From positions 1 through 64,000 of the forward strand of contig NZ_FNNI01000004.1 of NCBI RefSeq assembly GCF_900106955.1: a DNA stretch of 64,000 bases. Direction: 5' to 3'. A program made the position numbers and the translations under genes. Shown in pieces: positions 1-8,587 of the stretch. The stretch's first letter is position 1. Each line of letters begins with the position of its first letter. The notes under the pieces were generated by a model. That model made no database searches, had not been told where the DNA came from, and saw nothing but the letters and a program-made list of their open reading frames with translations. The stretch comes from Aidingimonas halophila (GTDB lineage: Bacteria; Pseudomonadota; Gammaproteobacteria; Pseudomonadales; Halomonadaceae).

Positions 1-27
1 CCATGCGAGAGTAGGTCATCGTCAGGC
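1..27 (+). rRNA. rrf: 5S ribosomal RNA, 3' end (partial)
   Basis: The first 27 bases match the conserved 3' end of bacterial 5S rRNA (the CCATGCGAGAGTAGG block followed by the CAGGC closing strand). The rest of the gene and presumably its rrn operon lie to the left of the window. A strong terminator follows directly. The exact mature 3' end is set to the CAGGC closing strand by analogy. Confidence 0.85.
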
Positions 28-38
28 CCTCACATGAC

Positions 39-71
39 AATCCCCCGGGAACCCCCCGGGGGATTTTTTTT
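39..71 (+). terminator. rrn operon terminator
   Basis: A perfect 11-bp GC-rich inverted repeat (39-49 pairing with 55-65, loop 50-54) is followed by a run of eight T (64-71). This is a textbook intrinsic terminator placed just after 5S rRNA. It faces the convergent hisC gene. Confidence 0.9.
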
Positions 72-95
72 GGGTCGTCGATGGGCCCGGCCGGG

Positions 96-1151
96 TCACG
101 ATGTTAATTCCGATAATGTCTCGGTCAGGCTGACCATTTCATCATCAGTACCAACAGAAATGCGCAAAAAGTCACGTAGGGCTTCTGTATTGAAATGACG
201 TACCAGAATCCCACGTTCGCGAAGCGCAATGAAGAGCTGATCTGCGTCGTATTGCGGATGTCGTACCAGGAGGAAATTGGTCTGTGACGGCAAAACGTCG
301 AATCCCAACTGCTGTAACTGCCGACGTGTACGCTCACGTGTCGTAATGATGCGGGAGCAGCAATCTTCAAAGTGCTGGGTATCCTCAAGGGCCGCGATAC
401 CAGCGGCGTGGGCCACGCTGTCAATGGGGTAGGAGTTGAAGGAGTTCTTGATGCGCTCCAGCCCCTCGATCAATTCTTCGGAGCCGATAGCAAAACCTAA
501 CCGCAATCCGGCTAGGCTGCGTGACTTGGAAAACGTATTGGTTACCAGCAGGTTAGGGTAAGTTTGGATCAAGGGGACGACACTTTCTCCGCCAAAGTCG
601 ACGTAAGCTTCGTCGACGACGACGACACATTCAGAGACTCGCTTCAGTAGTTCCTCGATCGATTCTCGCGAATGCCCATGTCCGGTGGGAGCATTCGGGT
701 TGGCAAATATGATGCCCCCGCTGTCGGCTGTAAAGGCTTCTAAAGGAACTTGCCACTGATCACCCAGCGCGATGGTGCGGTAGTCAATGCCGTATAGGCG
801 GCAATAGACGGGGTAAAAGCTGTATGTGATTGCCGGCATTGAAATCGGCCTTTCCTGGCGAAAAAACGCCTGGAAAGCAAATGCAAGGACTTCGTCTGAA
901 CCATTGCCGACGAAGACTTGAGCGGTATCAACACTGTACGATTGCGCAAGTGCTTCACGTAATGATTGCGATACTGGGTCGGGGTAACGCCGTAGATGAT
1001 CGGCAGGGAAGTCCCGTAACACTTTCTCGACCCCGGACGCTGGTGGGTAGGGGTTCTCATTGGTATTCAGTTTGATCATATGCTCACGCGGTTGCTCCCC
1101 GGGCACATAAGGGGTCAAATCGCGAACGGCAGGACTCCAGTACTTGCTCAT
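96..1151 (-). CDS. hisC: Histidinol-phosphate aminotransferase
   Basis: PLP-dependent class I/II aminotransferase of 351 aa that converts imidazole acetol-phosphate and glutamate to L-histidinol phosphate in the cytoplasm. Visible marks are NTNENPYPP near the N-terminus, NPNAPTG around residues 151-157, DEAYVDF around 180-186, and the PLP lysine in FSKSRSLAGLR (about Lys209). The start MSKYWSP is preferred over a Met four codons upstream because it matches the usual family N-terminus. It stands apart from the hisBHAF operon and converges on the rrn terminator. Length is normal. Confidence 0.93.
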   Translation of the reverse strand: MSKYWSPAVRDLTPYVPGEQPREHMIKLNTNENPYPPASGVEKVLRDFPADHLRRYPDPVSQSLREALAQSYSVDTAQVFVGNGSDEVLAFAFQAFFRQERPISMPAITYSFYPVYCRLYGIDYRTIALGDQWQVPLEAFTADSGGIIFANPNAPTGHGHSRESIEELLKRVSECVVVVDEAYVDFGGESVVPLIQTYPNLLVTNTFSKSRSLAGLRLGFAIGSEELIEGLERIKNSFNSYPIDSVAHAAGIAALEDTQHFEDCCSRIITTRERTRRQLQQLGFDVLPSQTNFLLVRHPQYDADQLFIALRERGILVRHFNTEALRDFLRISVGTDDEMVSLTETLSELTS

Positions 1152-1257
1152 GAAAACTCGCATTGCAGGGTTGAGACTTTGGTCATCTTGACGTTCGCGA
1201 GCGTGTCACGCAAGTCATGAGATTGCGGGCGTTAGGTGCTAATTCAGGACATTCTTG

Positions 1258-2142
1258 ATGATTGCTCAGATTCTTTCGACGCTACTTCCCGTGTTTCTGA
1301 TTGCGGGCTGTGGAACGCTATACGGTTACTTTCGCTCTCCAGACATCAGGGGACTGAATACGCTCAACATGGAGTTATTTGTCCCCTTGCTTGTCGTTTC
1401 AGTGTTGGCCGACCAGCAGGCCCCCTTGGGCGATTATGCTGGCCTGGCTTCAGCGGCCGCCATCGTTGTACTGGGATCCGGAGTCCTGTTATGGCCAGTC
1501 GCTAGGCTGTTCAGGCTCGATACCCGGGTCTTCCTACCTTCCATGATGTTCAATAACGCAGGCAATATGGGGATCCCTCTACTGGTCCTGGCTTTTGGTG
1601 ACGCCATTCTGCCGGCCGCTATCGTAGTGTTTGTGGTGGAAATGCTGCTGCACTTCTCAGTGGGGCTTTATATGGTCAGTCCGGGAACATCGCTGTGGCG
1701 TTTCCTCAGAACGCCGATTGTATTGGCGAGCGTTATTGGGCTGACTTGCAACCTGGGCAACATTGTCCTGCCTGGCTGGTTGCTGGAACCGATGGACATG
1801 TTGGGCAGCGTATCGATCCCATTGTTGTTGTTTTCCCTTGGTGTACGCATGCTGGAAATTGATTTTCGCGACTGGAAGCTGGGTATGCTTGGCGCGGTGT
1901 TGTGCCCCGTCAGTGGTTTGATAGTGGCGATTCCCATCATGTGGTGGATGGACCTGCCCGAATTGCAGGCCGCAACATTATGGGTCTTTGCAGCCTTGCC
2001 ACCAGCAGTGCTTAATTATCTGGTTGCTGAGCAGTATCGACAAGCCCCCCACAAGGTGGCGTCTTTGGTACTGATCGGCAATTTAGGCAGTTTGGTGTGT
2101 ATGCCGATGGTGCTGGCATGGCTGTTTGCTTCGGGGGCTTAA
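1258..2142 (+). CDS. AEC-family permease (auxin efflux carrier type)
   Basis: Integral inner-membrane protein of 294 aa with about ten hydrophobic segments, resembling the AEC/MleP family of carboxylate or amine efflux carriers. The MMFNNAGNMGIPLLVLAFG stretch is the family's conserved Asn/Gly-rich segment. ATG at 1258 is chosen over the adjacent TTG (1255) because an AGGA motif lies eight bases upstream. It is divergent from hisC and stands as a single transcription unit. The substrate cannot be inferred. Confidence 0.85.
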   Translation: MIAQILSTLLPVFLIAGCGTLYGYFRSPDIRGLNTLNMELFVPLLVVSVLADQQAPLGDYAGLASAAAIVVLGSGVLLWPVARLFRLDTRVFLPSMMFNNAGNMGIPLLVLAFGDAILPAAIVVFVVEMLLHFSVGLYMVSPGTSLWRFLRTPIVLASVIGLTCNLGNIVLPGWLLEPMDMLGSVSIPLLLFSLGVRMLEIDFRDWKLGMLGAVLCPVSGLIVAIPIMWWMDLPELQAATLWVFAALPPAVLNYLVAEQYRQAPHKVASLVLIGNLGSLVCMPMVLAWLFASGA

Positions 2143-2257
2143 TCGTAAGATGATTGGGAATCATTGCACGGGGAACTGTCCGTCAGCCAAACTTGTCGTT
2201 ATGCTATGAACAAGTCATCGCATTCGCGGTGATGGCCCAATGGTTAGGAGGACTCTC

Positions 2258-2710
2258 ATGCAGATAAGGAGCTTGCTGGCTGGTTCTGCCATGCTTGCAG
2301 TACTGGCGGGATGTGCCGCAGGACAGATGGAGGAGCAGAGTGCGGAGGAGCCCACTGCGACTGATGGAGCGGTTTATCAGGGAACCTTGCCCTGCCGTAA
2401 TTGCGCTGGCATCGATATCGATGTGCGTCTGATGGGTGAGGAGGATAGCGCTGCTGAAGATCGCACATTCGATCTGGAAGCCAGTTATCGTGAGCATCCG
2501 CAAGACCCACCCGATGAAAATTATGCAGGCCAGTGGGAAGTCCTCGAAGGTACTGAGGCTGAACCTGATGCAACTGTGTATGAATTGACTCCCGAGGGGG
2601 ATGGCCAAGTCTATTATTTCCTCAGAGTGGATGAGAATACGCTGGAGCTGATCGATCCTCAGCGTCGCCGTTTTGAAAATAACGACATGCTGCAGCTTGA
2701 ACGTCAGTAA
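2258..2710 (+). CDS. NlpE-like outer-membrane lipoprotein
   Basis: Exported lipoprotein of 150 aa. The signal peptide ends in a lipobox at LAGCA, giving a lipidated Cys near residue 18. The mature part contains YQGTLPCRNCAGIDIDV, the CxxC-type motif of the NlpE N-terminal domain (copper homeostasis and adhesion sensing upstream of Cpx in enterics), followed by a short acidic beta-rich region. It lacks the C-terminal OB-fold domain of E. coli NlpE, so it is a single-domain version. A copper or stress role is inference from the family. The start has a GGAGG-type ribosome site just upstream. Confidence 0.75.
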   Translation: MQIRSLLAGSAMLAVLAGCAAGQMEEQSAEEPTATDGAVYQGTLPCRNCAGIDIDVRLMGEEDSAAEDRTFDLEASYREHPQDPPDENYAGQWEVLEGTEAEPDATVYELTPEGDGQVYYFLRVDENTLELIDPQRRRFENNDMLQLERQ

Positions 2711-2730
2711 CTCCGATGTGTTCTCTCTTC

Positions 2731-2757
2731 AAGGGCGGCCTGCGGGCCGCCCTTTGT
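2731..2757 (+). terminator. Intrinsic terminator after the NlpE-like gene
   Basis: A 10-bp perfect stem (2731-2740 with 2745-2754) with a TGCG loop and a short T-rich tail. It separates the lipoprotein gene from radA. The tail is weak, so efficiency is uncertain. Confidence 0.65.
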
Positions 2758-2819
2758 GTGCTACAGCGACCCGAATCACACTGATTCATCGTGCGTCATG
2801 AAATTTAGAGAAGCCCGGT

Positions 2820-4196
2820 ATGGCTAAAGCCAAAAGCGCCTACGTATGTTCTGAGTGCGGAGCGGAGTACCGTAAATGGCAAGGGCAGTGTTCAAGCTGT
2901 CGCGAGTGGAATACCTTGAGTGAGGTTCGGTTGGCGTCGGCTCGTTCCAGCAGTGTTGGCGCTACGCTGACAGGGCGACATGGTTATGCCGGGATTACAT
3001 CAAGAGAAGTGGTCGACCTTGCCTCAGTGGACCTTACAGAGGTTCCGCGCCTCACGTCGACCTTCGGTGAATTCGATAGGGTGTTGGGGGGAGGACTCGT
3101 TCCCGGGTCTGCTGTGTTATTGGGTGGGCATCCCGGGGCGGGCAAGTCGACGTTATTATTGCAGGCGGCCTGCAATTTAGCGCAGCAGCACAAGGTTCTT
3201 TATGTGACCGGTGAAGAGTCGCTTTCTCAGGTGGCTATGCGTGCCAATCGCTTGCAGTTGCCTAGTCAGGGGTTGCAGATGCTGGCCGAGACCAGCGTGG
3301 AGATTATTCTTGGTGTCGCTGAGCGAGAGCAACCTTGTGTCCTGATTATCGACTCCATTCAGACCATGCATCTTGAAGAGATCGCATCCGCGCCGGGTGG
3401 CGTTGCCCAGGTTCGGGAGTCTGCCTCTGCCATGACTCGTTATGCCAAGCAGTCCAATACGGTCCTGCTGTTGGTCGGGCATGTCACCAAGGATGGCACC
3501 CTGGCAGGCCCCAAGGTCCTTGAGCACATGATCGATGCGTCTTTGTTGCTGGAGGGGGGGAGTGATTCGCGCTTCCGTACGCTACGTGGGCAGAAAAATC
3601 GTTTTGGTGCAGTCAATGAGCTTGGTGTTTTTGCCATGCTCGAGCAGGGATTGAAAGAAGTGAAGAATCCGAGCGCCATTTTCCTGTCACGTAATGATGA
3701 GCAATCCGCCGGCAGCCTGGTCATGGTGGTCTGGGAGGGGACGCGTCCGATTCTGGTTGAAGTGCAAGCGCTACTTGATGACTCGGCGTTGGGGAACCCC
3801 AGGCGCGTGGCGGTGGGGCTTGATCAGAATCGGTTAGCGATGTTGTTGGCGGTGTTGCATCGCCATGGCGGGCTCTTCACCGGTGATCAGGATGTCTTCT
3901 TGAATGTCGTGGGGGGGGTCAAGGTACTGGAAACCAGTGCAGATCTAGCGGTTTTACTGGCCGTTGTCTCGAGTCTCCAGGGACGCCCCTTGCCCCGAGA
4001 GCTGGTGGTGTTCGGTGAAGTGGGGTTGTCGGGTGAAATTCGACCGGTACCCAGTGGACAGGAGCGAATCGTTGAAGCGGCCAAGCACGGTTTCCAGCGG
4101 GCGATTGTCCCCCGCAGTAACGCTCCCAAGGAGGCGCCGGCAGGAATGGAGGTCATTGCCGTGACCCGGCTGTCGGAAGCGCTGGAGGCGTTGTGA
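2820..4196 (+). CDS. radA: DNA repair protein RadA
   Basis: RecA-like ATPase of 458 aa that processes recombination intermediates by driving branch migration. The zinc finger cysteines are at residues 10, 13, 24 and 27, the Walker A (GHPGAGKST) at 103-111, and the RadA-specific KNRFG motif at 259-263. A C-terminal Lon-protease-like domain follows, with GEVGLSGEIRPV characteristic of the family. Length is normal. It precedes selD on the same strand with a 56-base gap, so a shared transcript is possible but not shown. Confidence 0.96.
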   Translation: MAKAKSAYVCSECGAEYRKWQGQCSSCREWNTLSEVRLASARSSSVGATLTGRHGYAGITSREVVDLASVDLTEVPRLTSTFGEFDRVLGGGLVPGSAVLLGGHPGAGKSTLLLQAACNLAQQHKVLYVTGEESLSQVAMRANRLQLPSQGLQMLAETSVEIILGVAEREQPCVLIIDSIQTMHLEEIASAPGGVAQVRESASAMTRYAKQSNTVLLLVGHVTKDGTLAGPKVLEHMIDASLLLEGGSDSRFRTLRGQKNRFGAVNELGVFAMLEQGLKEVKNPSAIFLSRNDEQSAGSLVMVVWEGTRPILVEVQALLDDSALGNPRRVAVGLDQNRLAMLLAVLHRHGGLFTGDQDVFLNVVGGVKVLETSADLAVLLAVVSSLQGRPLPRELVVFGEVGLSGEIRPVPSGQERIVEAAKHGFQRAIVPRSNAPKEAPAGMEVIAVTRLSEALEAL

Positions 4197-4252
4197 AGTT
4201 ATCTTGGCCGATCATCTAGACTCATGGGTGTAACGTCAGCAAGGAGAATGTG

Positions 4253-5290
4253 ATGAGCGCTATTCGCCTCACTCAGTTCAGTCATGGTGCCGGTTGTGGC
4301 TGCAAGATCGCCCCCGACGTGCTGGATTCCATTCTGGCCAAAGCGGGGCCTGGAGCCGGTCATACGCAGCTGATCGTCGGTAATCAGGGACGTGAGGATG
4401 CGGCGGTTTATGATCTGGGCGATGGTCGTGGCATGATCGCAACGACCGATTTCTTCATGCCCATTGTTGACGACCCATTCGACTTTGGCCGTATTGCTGC
4501 AACGAATGCCATCAGTGATGTTTTTGCCATGGGAGGCACGCCGATCATGGCATTGGGAATCCTTGGCTGGCCGCTCGATAAATTGGGTGCGGATGTCGCA
4601 GGAGATGTCGTCGCTGGGGCACAAGCTGTATGTCGTGAGCTTGGACTGGCTCTGGCGGGAGGCCATTCAATTGATGCGCTTGAGCCAATGTTCGGGCTGG
4701 CGGTCAATGGGCTCGTGGAGCTTGAGCACCTCAAACTGAATAAGGGGGCTCAGGTGGGCGACTTGCTCTATCTGACCAAACCATTGGGTGTCGGGCTGCT
4801 TACGACCGCGGAAAAACGTGGACTGGTGGAAATCGGGCATCAGGGGTTGGCACGGGAAACCATGCTGGAACCCAACGATATCGGTCCTGAGCTAGCCAAG
4901 GTTCAAGGGGTGCACGCTATGACGGATGTGACCGGATTTGGCCTGGCAGGTCATCTGGTTGAGGTTTGCCGTGCCAGTGGCGTCGCCGCTCGTATTGATT
5001 TCAAGCATTTACCCCGGCTCTCTGAAGCCGAGGCCTATCGCCGCCAAGGGGCTGTGCCTGGCGGTACCCTGAGGAATCGTCAGGCATTGGGTGCTGCTCT
5101 GCCCTCGATGGATGAACCCCACTGGCAATGGCTGTGCGATCCTCAGACTTCCGGCGGTTTGCTGTTGGCAGTGCATCCCTCCTGGGCGGATGACGTGGAA
5201 CGGCTCGGACGTCAGCATGAGCTTGCTCTTTCTCCTTTTGGAGAAGTTGTCGCTGCTAAAGGCGACACGCTTATCGAGGTATATGGATGA
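4253..5290 (+). CDS. selD: Selenide, water dikinase
   Basis: Makes selenophosphate from selenide and ATP, the selenium donor for selenocysteine and 2-selenouridine. The N-terminus has HGAGCGCK with the catalytic Cys15 and Lys18 (equivalents of E. coli Cys17 and Lys20), so this is the Cys form, not a selenoprotein. 345 aa, full length. ATG at 4253 is used rather than GTG at 4250 because AAGGAG at 4241-4246 is then well spaced. The stop overlaps the selU start by four bases (ATGA), implying translational coupling. Confidence 0.96.
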   Translation: MSAIRLTQFSHGAGCGCKIAPDVLDSILAKAGPGAGHTQLIVGNQGREDAAVYDLGDGRGMIATTDFFMPIVDDPFDFGRIAATNAISDVFAMGGTPIMALGILGWPLDKLGADVAGDVVAGAQAVCRELGLALAGGHSIDALEPMFGLAVNGLVELEHLKLNKGAQVGDLLYLTKPLGVGLLTTAEKRGLVEIGHQGLARETMLEPNDIGPELAKVQGVHAMTDVTGFGLAGHLVEVCRASGVAARIDFKHLPRLSEAEAYRRQGAVPGGTLRNRQALGAALPSMDEPHWQWLCDPQTSGGLLLAVHPSWADDVERLGRQHELALSPFGEVVAAKGDTLIEVYG

Positions 5291-6405
5291 CGTTGCCATT
5301 GATCGAACCGGATCTTGACCTGTTGCTGCAACGGCGTTCATTGATTGATGTGCGTGCGCCCGTGGAGTTTGCCCAGGGTTCGCTTCCGGGGGCGATAAAC
5401 TTACCATTATTGAATGACGAGGAGCGTCGCCAAGTCGGCATTGCTTACAAGCAACAGGGGCAGAAGGCTGCTATTGCGCTTGGTGAGCGATTGGTCTCCG
5501 GGGCGGTCAAGGAGCGGCGGGTGGCGGCTTGGGTGGAGCAGGTCAATCATCATCCGGATTCCGTGATTTACTGTTTCCGCGGTGGCCTGCGCTCCCGGAT
5601 CGCTCAGCAGTGGCTCTATGATGCCGGTGTCGAACGACCCAGGATTCGCGGTGGCTGGAAGGTCTTGCGTCAGCGTCTTTGTCGCCAGATCGATATGGCC
5701 GCGGAGCGACCATTATTGGTGGTGAGTGGTCTGACCGGGTGTGCCAAGACACGCCTGATCCATCAACTGGACAATGGTATCGATCTGGAAGCGTGCGCCC
5801 GACACAAGGGGTCGGCGTTTGGTCGTCATCCTCTCACCTCTCCGTCTCAGATCGATTTTGAACATGCAATGGGATCGGCTCTGCTGGGAGTCGAGGGGGC
5901 ATATGTAGTTGAGGATGAGTCTCGCCATGTCGGGGCAGTGAATATTCCGCAACGGTTCTGGCAAGCCATGGAGCGGGCCCCGCGTATCCGTGTAGAAATG
6001 CCCCTGGATTGGCGTTTAGAGCAGATTCGACGGGACTACATTGACGATCTGTGGGAAGTCTATCAAAACCAATTCGGTGAGTGGCTGGGATGGAGCCTAA
6101 TGAAAAAGCAGCTGTCCTCAGCACTGGCTCGCTTGAAGAAGCGTCTGGGCAGTGAACGCTTGGCACGGTTACAACGCTTGCAGTCCCTGGCCATTGCCGA
6201 GCATGAGAAGGGAAACCCGCAGGCACATGAAGCTTGGCTCGCCCCTTTGCTGAGCGAATATTATGACCCCATGTACCGCTACCAGTTGGAGAAGCATGAT
6301 CAGGAATTTCTCCATGTGGGGGATTGGCACAGCTGTCTGGAAGCGGCACGTGAATGGTCACTCGACCGTTCGGAGCCACTGAAGAAGGACGCGGTCAAGC
6401 AGTGA
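5287..6405 (+). CDS. selU: tRNA 2-selenouridine synthase
   Basis: Replaces the sulfur of 2-thiouridine at the wobble base of Lys/Glu/Gln tRNAs with selenium from selenophosphate (SelU/MnmH/YbbB family). 372 aa. An N-terminal rhodanese domain has the catalytic Cys96 in YCFRGG, and a P-loop domain follows. The P-loop reads GLTGCAKT (148-155), with Ala where the classical motif has the last Gly. The C-terminal EYYDPMYRYQLEK is a strong family signature. Coupled to selD, which fits selenium use for tRNA modification. Its 3' end overlaps the convergent gene by 48 bases. Confidence 0.95.
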   Translation: MTLPLIEPDLDLLLQRRSLIDVRAPVEFAQGSLPGAINLPLLNDEERRQVGIAYKQQGQKAAIALGERLVSGAVKERRVAAWVEQVNHHPDSVIYCFRGGLRSRIAQQWLYDAGVERPRIRGGWKVLRQRLCRQIDMAAERPLLVVSGLTGCAKTRLIHQLDNGIDLEACARHKGSAFGRHPLTSPSQIDFEHAMGSALLGVEGAYVVEDESRHVGAVNIPQRFWQAMERAPRIRVEMPLDWRLEQIRRDYIDDLWEVYQNQFGEWLGWSLMKKQLSSALARLKKRLGSERLARLQRLQSLAIAEHEKGNPQAHEAWLAPLLSEYYDPMYRYQLEKHDQEFLHVGDWHSCLEAAREWSLDRSEPLKKDAVKQ

Positions 6406-7044
6406 CGCTTGATGATCGAACCGCTTGGGGTCGCCAGCCATGACAGTAGCTATTTGTTCTGCATGGGTCTCGGTCAGCGATGATGGCGTGATCTCAAGTA
6501 GTGCCTGGGCGCTTTCCTGAGTCGCTTCCAGATGGCATTGCATGGCAACGACTCTGCCACGATCCCAAGAAAATCCTTGAACGGGGCAGTTGCTGCTGCT
6601 TCCGAGTGGTGTTGTGCCTTCTGGTAATGCAAGAATCTCATTTTGCCAGAGGAAAGCGTCGAACTGTTCGGGAAGATCGAAGGCACTATCGGGTGCACTT
6701 TGTATGGTATACCAACCGATTTCGGTATAAGGGCCTGGCGACGCAATGGCACCAAGTTCGGTGGCAATGAGTCGGGCGCCGAAGCCGATGCCCAAGAGGG
6801 GTTTGCCGCTTTTCAACGTGCGGGTGATCAATTTGCGTTCGCGCTTTATCCACTCCGGTGCAGGAGAGTTGGCGATATTCATGGGGGCATCGAGTACGAT
6901 CAGGCCATCGCAGTCGGCTAGCCTTGGCAATGCTTCACCCTGATGTAACCGGCAGCTGTTGTGACTATGCCCCATACCGATCAACCAATCAGCTAGCCTG
7001 GCTGGTCCTATATAGTCGGCATGCTCCAGGAAATAGATATGCAT
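6358..7044 (-). CDS. Class I glutamine-amidotransferase-like protein lacking the catalytic Cys
   Basis: 228 aa, resembling GMP-synthase-type GATase1 proteins that sit alone on the genome. The nucleophile elbow, normally G-x-C-x-G-H, here reads GIGFGA (residues 85-90), so Cys is Gly87 and the following His is Ala. The codon is GGC, one base from TGC. The His and Glu of the triad may remain in CHLEAT near residue 171. It therefore probably cannot hydrolyse glutamine, and a binding or regulatory role, or a different reaction, is inference. Its 3' end overlaps selU in the opposite direction. Confidence 0.75.
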   Translation of the reverse strand: MHIYFLEHADYIGPARLADWLIGMGHSHNSCRLHQGEALPRLADCDGLIVLDAPMNIANSPAPEWIKRERKLITRTLKSGKPLLGIGFGARLIATELGAIASPGPYTEIGWYTIQSAPDSAFDLPEQFDAFLWQNEILALPEGTTPLGSSSNCPVQGFSWDRGRVVAMQCHLEATQESAQALLEITPSSLTETHAEQIATVMAGDPKRFDHQASLLDRVLLQWLRTVE

Positions 7045-7135
7045 CTCGTATCAATGACTCGTGCTTTGGCAGAATGAAAAAGCGTGCTTGCCTCGTCACA
7101 GACGAGTGGCTGTTGTCGGTAAAGGGAGTACATTC

Positions 7136-7432
7136 ATGGTGCGCTCGGAATTGCTTGAGCAGATCTACACCATTGTTGCACAGATACCTCCGGGTAGGGT
7201 GACGACTTATGGCCGTGTGGCGAAAATGACGGAAGGTGCTACAGCACGCATGGTAGGTACCGCCATGCGACACCTTCCCGATGGACATGAGCTCCCCTGG
7301 CACCGTGTTATCAATGCCTCGCGTCGGGTGACGGAGCATGAAGGCGCCGCACGACAGCGGGAACGTTTGTGGGCCGAAGGAGTCATCTTTGATGCCTCAG
7401 GACGTGTCAGTCCCGATGTCATGTGGCCCTGA
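7136..7432 (+). CDS. Alkyltransferase-like (ATL) DNA-lesion recognition protein
   Basis: 98-aa MGMT-fold DNA-binding protein. The helix-turn-helix segment with the arginine finger (ARMVGTAM, Arg38) and Tyr25 are present. The active-site motif is PWHRVI with Trp55 instead of the acceptor Cys of PCHRV, which is the hallmark of ATL proteins. Family members bind O6-alkylguanine, flip it and flag it for nucleotide excision repair instead of repairing it directly. The ATG at 7136 follows AAAGGGAG, and the longer upstream reading has no family support. It ends just before the YjaG gene. Confidence 0.92.
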   Translation: MVRSELLEQIYTIVAQIPPGRVTTYGRVAKMTEGATARMVGTAMRHLPDGHELPWHRVINASRRVTEHEGAARQRERLWAEGVIFDASGRVSPDVMWP

Positions 7433-7461
7433 GTCATTGTAGTTACCTCACGGAGTTAAAT

Positions 7462-8052
7462 ATGGACTTTCTACATGACGACTTTCAGCACCGCCTCCAT
7501 CGTTTGAATCAACGCCAAAGCGTAGCTTTCATGGCGGCATTGTGTGAACGCTTACTGCCCAATTATGCTCTCTATGCCGATACGACAGAAAATGGCGACG
7601 TTGCCGCACTACACAACATCCTGGACTTGGTTTGGGAAACGCTACTAGTACCTGGTGCGCATATCGATTTCGACCGTCAAGCCGATAAACTGGGAGCGCT
7701 CCAGCCTCCCTCGAATGATGACAGCTTTGGAGCTCGCCGAGCGTTGGATGCCGTTGTTGCGCTTTCGGCAACACTGGATACGCTTCGCGGAGAAGCTGTC
7801 GATTCTGTGGTTGAAGTGAGCCGGGTGTCTCAGGCTGGAGTGATCGCTTTTATCGAGATGACAGTGCACCTGGAAGAAGACGCCACCCTACAGAGAACGG
7901 TTCGAGATCATCCATTGATGGACGATGAGCGACACTTTCAGCAGGCCGTGCTGGAGCATACCGAACAGATGTCGTCACGCGATTCGGTCAAAGCTCTACG
8001 TCGTCTCGGACGCAATAATGGTGTCAGCAACCTGGGCTTGACCTTGGACTGA
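7462..8052 (+). CDS. YjaG family (DUF416) protein
   Basis: 196-aa soluble protein that aligns well in memory with E. coli YjaG: FMAALCERLLPNYALYAD, LDLVWETL, and the closing SNLGLTLD all have counterparts. Function is unknown in the family; an all-helical fold is expected. The ATG at 7462 follows a CGGAG motif. A more upstream start would overlap the ATL gene and is not supported. It lies 29 bases after the ATL gene, so the two may share a transcript. Confidence 0.88.
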   Translation: MDFLHDDFQHRLHRLNQRQSVAFMAALCERLLPNYALYADTTENGDVAALHNILDLVWETLLVPGAHIDFDRQADKLGALQPPSNDDSFGARRALDAVVALSATLDTLRGEAVDSVVEVSRVSQAGVIAFIEMTVHLEEDATLQRTVRDHPLMDDERHFQQAVLEHTEQMSSRDSVKALRRLGRNNGVSNLGLTLD

Positions 8053-8064
8053 TGTCACTGAATA

Positions 8065-8577
8065 TCAAAAGCGTAGGCCGGCAGTCACCATCAGACCGGC
8101 ATTCCCGAACAGAAGCAGGTCGGTTTCAACAGGACCCAAGCGGGCGCCTATGCTTGGGAGCACGGCAGGAGCAACGCCGAGATCGTTAAACGGAATCTTG
8201 TCTTTCTTGTCACCATCATAGCCGCGCAATAAGCCAGCCGTCAGCTTGGCGTGCACCTCGACACTATCACTGGGTTCCCATAGCGAGAAACGTCTGCCGC
8301 CATAGAAATACCAACTGGGTTGGTCAAATGAATTCTTGAACCACGCTGCACCAGCAAGCCATTCATCAGGGTTACGTGCCTCGGCGCTGATCAGGTTCTG
8401 GCTTTCGGTGTGCTCGGGATCAGAGTCGAAGTGCTTAGTGTAGAGGCTGGTCTGGAAAAGCCAATGATCCACTTCGAGTTTGGGATAGGCGGTTGATGAC
8501 ACACTGAAACCGCTTATCAGCAGGGTGAACATGACAACTATGGATTGTTTGATAGTCTCAGCCTTGTACCATTCCAT
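8065..8577 (-). CDS. Small outer-membrane beta-barrel-like protein
   Basis: 170 aa with a signal peptide-like N-terminus (hydrophobic core VVMFTLLISGFSVSSTAYP). The mature part has alternating aromatic/polar strands, such as QTSLYTKHF and WYFYGGRRFSLW, and ends in Gly-Leu-Arg-Phe, a C-terminal Phe typical of outer-membrane barrels. It resembles pseudomonad proteins that databases often mislabel as glycerol-3-phosphate transporters. ATG 8577 is chosen because AGGGGG lies just upstream. It starts 10 bases after hisF on the same strand, so it is probably read from the his operon. Function unknown. Confidence 0.65.
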   Translation of the reverse strand: MEWYKAETIKQSIVVMFTLLISGFSVSSTAYPKLEVDHWLFQTSLYTKHFDSDPEHTESQNLISAEARNPDEWLAGAAWFKNSFDQPSWYFYGGRRFSLWEPSDSVEVHAKLTAGLLRGYDGDKKDKIPFNDLGVAPAVLPSIGARLGPVETDLLLFGNAGLMVTAGLRF

Positions 8578-8587
8578 GGTTAACCCC

